Shown here: positions 55,997 to 64,000 of the stretch, in pieces
Position numbering within the stretch: position 1 is the first letter of the stretch
Layout of the letters: every line of letters starts with the position of its first letter
From: Adiantum capillus-veneris
Taxonomy: Eukaryota > Streptophyta > Polypodiopsida > Polypodiales > Pteridaceae
Direction of reading: 5' to 3'
Assembly (NCBI GenBank): GCA_014529385.2
Contig: CM043960.1
Location: 74,059,410 to 74,123,409 of the forward strand
Length of the DNA: 64,000 nt
Translations under genes and position numbers: made by a program
Notes under the pieces: generated by a model
Databases searched by the model: none
Seen by the model: only the letters and a program-made list of their open reading frames with translations
What the model was told of the DNA's origin: nothing

Positions 55997-57569
55997 CTGA
56001 AAGATGAAAAAAGCCAAATTTTTACCTATTTAGAAAATAGTCTAGTGTATTTTCAATAACCATAGAATCCATTTCATTTCCATGATCTAACCCAAACGTT
56101 TTATGCTAGAAAGGCTCCATTTAGCACATTAACACAAAAATGCTAACCTAGAATGATACCTAAAGCACATTTGAAAGTGAGGCTTAATCTTAAGCTCAAG
56201 CCTAGGGCTTAAGTCTCAAAGTTTAGGCTTTTGTTTCAAGCCTAAAACTTAAGTCTCAAAATTTATGCCTATGTTTGAAGTTTAAAATGTAAGTCTTAAG
56301 CCCTTTTTAGTCTTCATCATTCACCATGTGAAAACCTTTTATACTATGTGCACTGAAGACCTATTTATAAAACCCCTTATCTATGAATTTTTCAAGGTAT
56401 CATCCAATTTTCTTCATAATATATAAGTATTTTGTTATTTGTAACATTTTTTTGCTACAATGCTCATGAGACTGGACTCATATGGTAGTGCTACACTAAC
56501 ATACAAAGGCAAGGCTCGAACTTAAGTTCGATCCTACAAAATAAATTTTAGTTTCTTGTTATAGATTATGACTCTTTGTCTTTCTTAACACATGTAATCG
56601 CTACAATAGCATATGAAATTGTGAGCTTCACTTGGAAGTACTGAGGTAGGATTCTATGACAAGGACTTTTGAGGCTCAGACTTAAGTTCATGCCTAAGGC
56701 TTAAGTCTTAACCTTAAGCTTATGTTTCAAGTGTAAAGCTTAAATCTCAAGCCATGTCTAGTCGCAACGCATTCACTATGTATAAAATTATTATATTGTG
56801 CACATCTAGGGCCTATTCAAAAAACCTTTAACTATGAATTTTTCAAGGTATGATTCTTTTTACTTCATGATCTGTAAGTATTTCTATTTGGAAGATTATA
56901 TTACTACAATGCTCTTGAGATTGGCATAACATGGTAGTGCTCATGAGCTCGGCCTCACATGGTAGTGCTACACTAACATATGGAGGCAAGGTTGAAACTT
57001 AAGTTCGAGCCTACAAACTAAATTTCAATGCCTTGTTAGGTACAAAGATATTATTAGTTTCACGTACCATATGCAAGTGCTACACTAGGATAAGGAAGTT
57101 CAAGTCTCACTTAGAACAACTCAGCCATGACTTTTTTGATTGAAGTTCATACACAAGTGCTTCACTATCTCTCCTTGTTAGGCTTGAACTTAAGTTTGAG
57201 CCTCATTAGTGTTTGGTAATGCTTCATTATTGTCTCACCAAAACCAAAATTTCTTACTCTTAAAACACATCTGTATGTTAGCTATGCTTTGTGAATTGAC
57301 ACTTTAAATAAATAGATGTGCTTTGTGATGGCTCAAACTCAAGTTTGATCCCCCCCATCATTTATTAAAACAACAACAATTAAATCTAATTAAAATGACA
57401 TACAGACACAAGATAATATTAAGAAAATAGTGTTGAAGGACCTAAAGTATCACAATTGATCAATTCAATACACTATCCTGCCTTTTTACACTCTAGGAGT
57501 CTGTGGGTACATGACAATGGCATGCATCATTAAACCTAGTATCAAAAATACTCTAAGAAGTATTCGCAC
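55997..57569 (-). other. Predicted intron 2 of the ParB-methyltransferase gene, with palindrome repeats
   Basis: The donor AACAAG|GTGCGA at 57570/57569 and acceptor TTTCAG at 55997 fit in phase 1. Inside are scattered copies of the GGCTCGAACTT-type palindrome (near 56185, 56512, 56670, 56988 and 57180) with GCTACACTAACATATGxAGGCAAGG phrases, the same repeats as in 61020-63620. Confidence 0.55.
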
Positions 57570-59209
57570 CTTGTTCATCACCTACTACAATGTCTTGAGG
57601 GGCTCTATCATCCTCTTGTGCATCCTCATTTCCTGCATCATCATCCTCATTATCTTCATCATCCTCATCATCCTCTTTTGCACACTCAACATCCACAATT
57701 GGACTCATTTCTCCAACATTGTCTTCCCCCCCTTGATGATCAAAATTCGTAGCTTCTTGAACTTCACTATCATCCATGTTGTCTACGCTATTGTTGTCTT
57801 CATTTCCATCAACATCCTCTCCACTGCTTTGTTGCTCATCGATGTCAAGATTGTTAAGGTCTTCTTTTTCTTTATCATCCAGTTCCACTGTTTGTCTCGC
57901 AAGTGATGCTTGACTTGCACCACACCACTCATGCAAGGAAGGATTTCTCTCCAAAAGACTATAGCATTGAGATTCTAACTCCATTGCTTCAAAATCATAT
58001 TTACATAGAGCAATTTCCCTTATCTTCTTCGACAAGCTTTGCTCCAACACAACTCCACCGCAAACAATTTCCAACACATAGCTTTGCTCAGACAAAACCC
58101 TATGATAAGGCCATCAATGAAGTTTCTATCAATAAATTCATGATCCTTGCCACAAGAGCCTGAGAAAAAGACTCTTTTTGTATGAGCTTTGTCAATAGCC
58201 TCAAACCTATCAACCTTGCTAACAAAAGAGCAACCATTGCAGAGTCCACAATTCCATCTATCCATGAGTCATCTCTTGTTGCTTGGATATTTCCATATTC
58301 AATATGGACCTTAGTTGACTGGCTAGAAACCCCTTCAACAAGCATTCCGATATTGATGAAATCAATGAAACACACAAGCACATATTCGTATTGTGCATTC
58401 AATGTGTTTAGATTGAGTGCCAAATTTGCAAAAAAATCTATAGAGAGCTTTTCTTTAGTACCATGAAGATCCAAGAAAACCAATTGAAATGGTACGTGCT
58501 CTCTATTGCAAAAGTCTTTGATCTTCCCCGTATCAAAGCCCACCCCCTTGATTCTCCATGGAATAGACTCATCTTGAGATATTATGCCCATATTAGCTCT
58601 ATAAAGATGATTGAGGAGAGTTATTACACTTTTTGGAAGTGAGGGTGGAGTCTTCTTTGCTCTGTTGAGGGAGTCCTTGACATAGTACTGGCTATAGATC
58701 CTCATTTGATTGTACTCATGCTCTCATAGCTTGTACTTCTCACAAACTTTCTCCCAAGATAAATTTTCCCTTGTCAAATCAAAGAAGAATGATATTATTG
58801 CTTCTTTCAACACTCGATCTGTTTTTAGCTCCCAAGCCATCTCATCCATGTCCATTCTATGAGGGGTATTCTTGATCTTCTTTAGCAAGATGGTTTTGTC
58901 TAGGATTGCATTTTGTAGTTCAAGAAATTCTTTATTCTCAAGGCCTGAAATGCACCTTAACAATGTAGGTGCCAGTGTTGCTATGCCAGGTGCTTGTCGA
59001 ATCTGACCACCCTTCATAGTTAGAAATTTAGGATTTTCGTTGGAACCTTCGTCAATTGTTTCTCCCTTTGTATTTTGTAGCAAGCCTCGAGCATATTGTC
59101 TCACGATCTTGACCCAATTCTTCCATATCTTCTCATCACATAGAAGCAAATGCAAGTCGGTCTTGACAAATCCCTTTTGAAGTGTGTGCTCTCTTGTCTC
59201 AACAAAGGT
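57570..59209 (-). pseudogene. ParB-methyltransferase gene: exon 2 with beta-class amino-methyltransferase-like region
   Basis: It starts after acceptor CAATTTTGCAG. Frame 59209-58724, an in-frame TGA (58724-58726), then 58723-58270: PFQLVFLDLHGTKEKL may be a decayed DPPY region. Shifts near 58270 and 58110 lead through WNCGLCNGCSFVSK and CGKDHEFIDRNFIDGLI to SYVLEIVCGGVVLEQSL and REIALCKYDFEAMELES. That order (K-P/H-x-E lead-in, V-L-D/E-x-x-C/F-G-G motif, then an acidic strand end) is typical of the C-terminal half of DNA N4/N6 amino-methyltransferases. A long acidic tail (DDEDDEDNEDDDAGNEDAQ) follows. Frameshifts indicate a pseudogene. Confidence 0.5.
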
Positions 59210-59557
59210 CTGCAAAATTGAAAATTCCAACATCAATATTGACAAGGCTCTAACTTGTGGGATTGAGACATATACTTAATAAGTTCAAGCCTAGCTAGAT
59301 TGAATTGTTTCTTTATATTCTCACATACATCTATGCAAAGTCCAAAATACATGGGTATATGTAAGTGGGGCTCAAACTTAAGTTCGAGCCTCGCTTAGCC
59401 TCATATGCAAGTGACACTAAATCTTAAGTTAAAACCTCAATTTAAGTTCTAAATGAGCACATGGAGGTCTTGATTGAGCCTATGATAGACTCTAGTTTAC
59501 AAATAGATATTGATTAAAAAGACTCACATCCATGTTTTCAAAGAATCAAACAAGTAC
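59210..59557 (-). other. Predicted intron 1 of the ParB-methyltransferase gene
   Basis: Donor TGGAAG|GTACTTG at 59558/59557 and acceptor TTTTGCAG at 59210 join FEAWK to TFVETREH in phase 0. The 348 bp intron contains one GGCTCAAACTTAAGTTCGAGCC-like palindrome near 59366. Confidence 0.65.
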
Positions 59558-61003
59558 CTTCCAAGCCTCAAAGTCCTTCTTGGTTTGGTTGACACCAGGT
59601 GCTGGCTTAGAAGGACAACCATTTGCATGCCAGTGTGCTCATGCTTGCATAAGTTGGTTAAAAAATGGCTCCTTTTGCACTGACATTGCAACAGATAGAT
59701 TTGCATCTTTGGAGATTTCACGAGAGATCTTTGGTGGGCAATTGAGAATAATCTTTGATCGTCTATATTTGAACTGTTGACGCAATTGAGGGGTAACCTT
59801 TGCAACGTTTGCACCTTGCAAACGTTTTGCAGCACCAATGGAGTGTTGTCCAGAGATGATCCAATAACAATCAACATTGCAAACATCCTCTTTCGCAAGT
59901 TTGTAAAGAGGATGTTTTTTGGAAGGATCACAAGGAATCAAAATTGCTAGTATCCCCTCTTGCTTTGGTTCTTGAATGAAGTCTAAAGTAAAAATCCTGA
60001 CCCAATCTAGATTTAATCTTCTGTACACATAGTTTGATGGAGCAGGAAAACACCTTGTCACCTCAATGCTAAAGACTTCATTGATCCCAAAAGGATAGAA
60101 TCCCTTCTTAATTTCTAAAGAGGTCAGTGCCTTGTTATCTTCGGATGGAGTTTCCATGTCCATCAACTCCTCTTCCGAAACCTCTTTTTCTTTTGCACTC
60201 TTTTTCATCTTCCTCTTTTCTAGTTTTTGTCGATCTTCCTCAAGAGTAGAATCATCCTTTGCCTTTCTTTTTCTTCCGAGTCCTTGTGCATCTTGCCCTT
60301 GTGAACCTTCTTGCTCCTCTAAATTAATGATGGCAGTGATCTTCTCTACATGTGTTGAAGCGCTTGCATGGGCACCTCTTGATGCTGCAAGTGCACTCCT
60401 AACTATGGCTTTCCCTGTCTTCTCCACAACTTTCTTAGGTAGTGTCCCTATTGGTTTCTTTGCAGGTACAATCTTCTTTGGTAAGCTCAAGACTCACTTT
60501 GCATGTTTCACTACCTTCACTAGGTCTTCCACAGAGTCCACACCCGAGTCTTCTTGATTAGTGAAGCTGGAGATCTTCAATCCTAATTTTACAATAGAAT
60601 TTTCTTTTCCTAGTTTGCTACCATTCATGTCTGCTACATGAAAAGTGCCCAATGATAAGCAAAACTTGTTTGCCTTTGTGGTCTCTCCAATAGGTAGCAC
60701 ATTACATGCAAAGCATGTCATTGCTGTTGCATCCACATCATCTTTGACACCCACAACAATCCCCATGTCTCCATATTTCATATCACCTTGTGACAAATAT
60801 AGATGGATGTCACCTTTGTAGTTTGCATCTGTATCGTAGGTATCCACAAACCACTTCACTCATTCTTCTTTTGTTAACTCAAAGGTCTTGTCAACCTTTA
60901 TTCTTGGAGTAGTAGTTTTGGCGTGAGTGGACATTCCAAGAACATCGAGTGTGAATACTTGTGCACCCTGCTCTGGTATACTTGGTACATTGGAAGCCTC
61001 CAT
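59558..61003 (-). pseudogene. ParB-methyltransferase gene: exon 1 with ParB-like domain
   Basis: ATG at 61003 (MEASNVPSIPEQ). The frame runs to the donor at 59558 with three in-frame TGA codons (60860-60862, 60494-60496, 59639-59641) and no frameshift. A Lys/Glu-rich segment (RKRKAKDDSTLEEDRQKLEK) precedes the domain, which has LNLDWVRIFTLDFIQE, GILAILIPCD, CYWIISGQHSIGAAKRL and a final strand RRSKIIL. The ISGQHSIGAA stretch matches the ParB box (GxHRxxAA type, with Arg replaced by Ser). Such domains bind or cut DNA or bind CTP in bacteria; here the role is unknown. Each TGA would fit an Arg CGA codon. Confidence 0.55.
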
Positions 61004-61019
61004 TCTTGAAACAACCAAA

Positions 61020-63620
61020 AAGAACAATGTTAGAACCTAAACAAGGAGCATATGTTTAAGTTAAATAGTACATTTAAAAAAAAACACTAGCATGTGTAGG
61101 CGAGGCTCGAACTTAAGTTTGAGCCAAAAGATGTTGTTTTGTACCCTTGCTAGCCACAAGGATGTCATGAGAGTATTCTTGCAAGTTAGTGCTACATTAA
61201 ATTTGAGCCTAAAAGTGAAGCTCTATGATTTTTCTAGCTAGAAGGATGCCATGAGGCTAGGCATGCACCCTAGTGCTACATTAGCATATGGAGAGGAAGC
61301 TCAAACTTAAGTTTGAGCCTAAAAGTGATTTTTTATTCCCTGATGCACTTGAGGCTCGAACTTAAGATCGAGCCTAAAGGTGCTATTCTATGCTGTTGAT
61401 AGCCACAAATATGTCATCAAGCTAGCCTTCCATGCTAGTGCTACACTCAAATATGCAAGTGGGGATCAAACTTAAGTTTGAGCCTCTTGTCATTGGTAAC
61501 CAAAAGGATGCCATGAGGCTAGACTTAAGTTCAATCCTAAGTGTCTTTCTATTCTTGCATGAATCCTAAAAGGACTTAGTGAATCTAGATTTTCATGATA
61601 GTGCTATACTAACATATCTAGGTGAGGCTTGAACTTAAGCTCGAGCCTCTTGCCTCTGGTAGCCACAAGGATGTCCCTTGGCTAGCCTTACACCCTAGTG
61701 CTACAATAGCATATGCAAATAAGGCTAGCCACAAGGATGTCATGAGGCAAGCCTTGTATCCTAGTGCTAAAGAATATGCACTTGAGGCTCGAACTTAAGA
61801 TTGAGCCTAAAGGTGTTCTTATATGCCCTTGGTAGCAACAAGCCCTACATGCTAGTGCTACTCTAGTACATGCAGGTGAGGATCGGACTTAAGTTTGAGC
61901 CTACTGGCATTGGTAGCCACACAGATGTCAGGAGGCTAACCTTACACCCTAGTGCTAAAGTAACATATACAGTTGATGCTCAAACTTAAGTTCAAGACAT
62001 ACTTGCTATATTAGCATATGTAGGCAAGGTTTGAACTTAATCTCGAGCCTCTTTCCCTAAGTAGCCACAAGGATGTCATTATGCCAGACTTGCTACAATA
62101 GCATATGTAGGCAAGGTTTGAACTTAAATTTGAGCCGGTTTCCCTAAGTAGACACAAGGATGACATTAAGTTAGACTTGCTATGTTAGCATAAGTAGGAA
62201 AGGTTCAAACTTAAGTTTGAGCCTCTTTCCCTAAGTAGCCACAAGGATGTCATTAAGATAGCCTACAATAGCATATGCAGGCAAGGTTCGAACTTAAATT
62301 GAGCCACTTTCCCTAAGTATTCACAAGGATTTCATTAGGTTAGACTTGCTATACTAGAATATGTAGGCAAGGTTCGAACTTAAGTTCAAGCCTCTTTCCC
62401 TAAGTGCCACAAGGATATCCCTCGGATAGCCTTACACATTGGTGCTACAATATCATATGCAATTGAGGCTTAAACTTAAGTTTGAACCTAAAGGTGTTGT
62501 TATGTTCCCTTGGTATCCACAAGGATGTCATGAAGCTAGATTTTCATGCTAGTGCTATACTAGCATATGTAGGCAAGGCTCAAACTTAAGTTCGAGCCTC
62601 TTGCCCTTAGTAGACACAAGGATGTCATGAGGAAAGCCTTGCATCCTAGTGCTACATTAGCATATGAAAATGAGGCTTGAAATTAAGGTGCTATTCGATA
62701 CCCATGGTAGCCACAAGGATGGAATTAGGCTTGCATTCTAGTGCTACACTAGCCTATGCAAGTGAGGATCAGCCTCTTGGAATTAGTATCTCTAAAAGGA
62801 TGAGTCTAGACATACTCCCTAGTGCTACAATAGATTATACAATTGAGGCTCGAACTTAAGCTCGAGCCTCAAAGTGTTTTTCTTTTCCTTTGGTATCCAC
62901 ATGGATGTCATGAAGCTATACATGTATCGTAGTGCTATACTGACATTTGTAGGCAAGGTCTACACTTAAGTGCAAGCTTTTTCACATTGTTTGCCACAAG
63001 GATGCTATTCTATGACCTTAGTAGCTATAAGGATTTCACAAGGCTAACCTTTCCCCCTAGAGCTACAATATGAAATACTCAAACTTTAGCTTGAGTCTAA
63101 AGATATTTTTCCATGTCCTTGATAGCCACAAGGATGTCATGAGGCTGTGACCTTGCATTTTAGGGCTACATAGCAAGCAAGGCTCTTTCCATTGGTAGCT
63201 ACAAGGATGTTAGGAGGAAAGCCTTGCATCCTAGTTCTAAAGAATATGCACTTGAGGCTCAAACTTAAGATCGAGCCTAAAGGTGTTCTTCTATGCCCCG
63301 TGTAGCAACAAGCCCTACATGATGGTGCTACTCTACTATATGCAAGTGAGGATCGAACTTAAGTTTGAGCCTACTGGCATTGGTAGACACACAGATGTCA
63401 TGAGGCTAACCGCACACCCTAGTGCTAAAGTAACATATACAGTTGAGGCTCAAACTTAAGTTCAAGGCAGACTTGATATATTAGCATATGTAGGCAAGGT
63501 TCGAACTTAAGCTCGAGCCTCTTTCCCTAAGTAGCCACAAGGATGCCATTAAGCCCGACTTGCTACAATAGCATATGTAGGCGAGGTTCGAACTTAAATT
63601 TGAGCCGCTTTCCCTAGAGC
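61020..63620. repeat. Tandem array with a 22-bp palindrome per unit
   Basis: Roughly two dozen degenerate units of about 80-130 bp. Each contains GGCTCGAACTT directly followed by its reverse complement, or a variant of it. Common flanking phrases are GCCACAAGGATGTCAT, TAGTGCTACA and AGCATATGTAGGCAAGG. Larger blocks are duplicated, for example about 61780-62120 against 63230-63600. It lies directly upstream of the ATG at 61003, in the position of the promoter of the minus-strand gene. Confidence 0.85.
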
Positions 63621-64000
63621 TATTATGCTCTAGCCCTAGTTAAGTCTCAAGCACTTGCATGAGGCAACGATATCATGCTAAAATATCCACAATAAGCTCC
63701 TGAGGTCACACTAGAGTGGAATATGCTAGTGCTTTGAGAGCATTAGAAGGTGAGGTTTAAGATACATCAGCACATTGTTCTAGTTTCTCAACAAGGAAAC
63801 AAGGCACCAAAAATGAGCTAAATATCAAAAGCAAAGAATCTATGTCAAGTGGAAATGTCACACTCAGTACCCAACCAAGTAAGTGTTGTTATCTATCTTT
63901 TTCTTTAAGTAGATTAATTACTTAATTACAGTTTTAAAAAAAGTTAATTAAAATATTGATTGATTAAGTACTCTAATTAAAGAATAGCCACTTACTTTCA
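63621..64000. other. AT-rich end of window, nothing recognised
   Basis: No open frame or repeat unit. The palindrome array ends at about 63620. Confidence 0.5.

Noticed and set aside
57570-61003. Stop-codon reassignment or organelle-type U-to-C editing as explanation of the TGA codons
   Set aside because: The gene has nuclear GT-AG introns and also frameshifts, and the same CGA-to-TGA decay is seen in nearby dead retroelements. Kept only as a test, not as a call.

Overview
This 64 kb window is nuclear DNA from a large-genome land plant. I lean towards a seed-free plant such as a fern, but nothing in the sequence proves it. It is AT-rich and consists mostly of nested, decayed Ty3/gypsy LTR retrotransposons on both strands. 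Microsatellites are frequent, and a small gene-like segment with GT-AG introns lies at 52.7-61.0 kb. There is no prokaryotic operon structure, and I saw no tRNA, rRNA or CRISPR array. Family labels A, B, B', T and D are mine, for cross-reference only.

Layout: 0-1.9 kb, non-coding with short direct repeats. 1.85-2.7 kb, PBS and LTR of a minus-strand element (D). 2.7-6.4 kb, minus-strand gag-protease remnant (A). 6.4-11.1 kb, minus-strand 3' half of a Tat-like element (T1: second RNase H, integrase, PPT, 2.6 kb LTR). 11.1-17.4 kb, minus-strand remnant related to B that lacks RT and integrase (B'). 17.4-17.8 kb, stranded piece of A. 17.8-29.9 kb, plus-strand family B element with LTR, PBS, repeat-rich leader, gag, protease, RT, RNase H, integrase and a second protease-like domain. 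29.9-33.3 kb, plus-strand repeat leader and ORF3. 33.4-34.8 kb, unrecognised coding remnant. 34.8-41.1 kb, minus-strand LTR, PPT, ORF3 and repeat leader. 41.6-44.3 kb, solo T-type LTR. 44.3-48.3 kb, second B pol (minus). 48.4-52.3 kb, second T element (T2) with a purine-rich, G-tract-rich LTR. 52.8-55.1 kb, two FCP1/NIF-phosphatase-like genes. 55.2-61.0 kb, multi-exon gene or pseudogene whose protein looks like a ParB-like domain plus a beta-class amino-methyltransferase. 61.0-63.6 kb, tandem array of units carrying a 22-bp palindrome.

The most unusual material is family B. Two independent copies (plus 25.3-29.1 kb, minus 48.3-44.5 kb) share three features that I do not know from described plant Ty3/gypsy lineages. 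Integrase has two successive H2C2 zinc-binding modules. A retropepsin-like domain is fused in frame after the integrase. The same order of downstream parts (purine tract, about 2.2 kb of palindrome-bearing leader, ORF3 coiled-coil protein) follows pol in both. The leaders are built of about 270-295 bp units, each with one near-perfect palindrome.

The second unusual object is the ParB-methyltransferase-like gene, an architecture known from bacteria and phages, here with plant-type introns. It has four in-frame TGA codons, all of which fit CGA-to-TGA decay. None of the retroelement copies is intact. All homology calls are by eye from motifs; no database search was possible.
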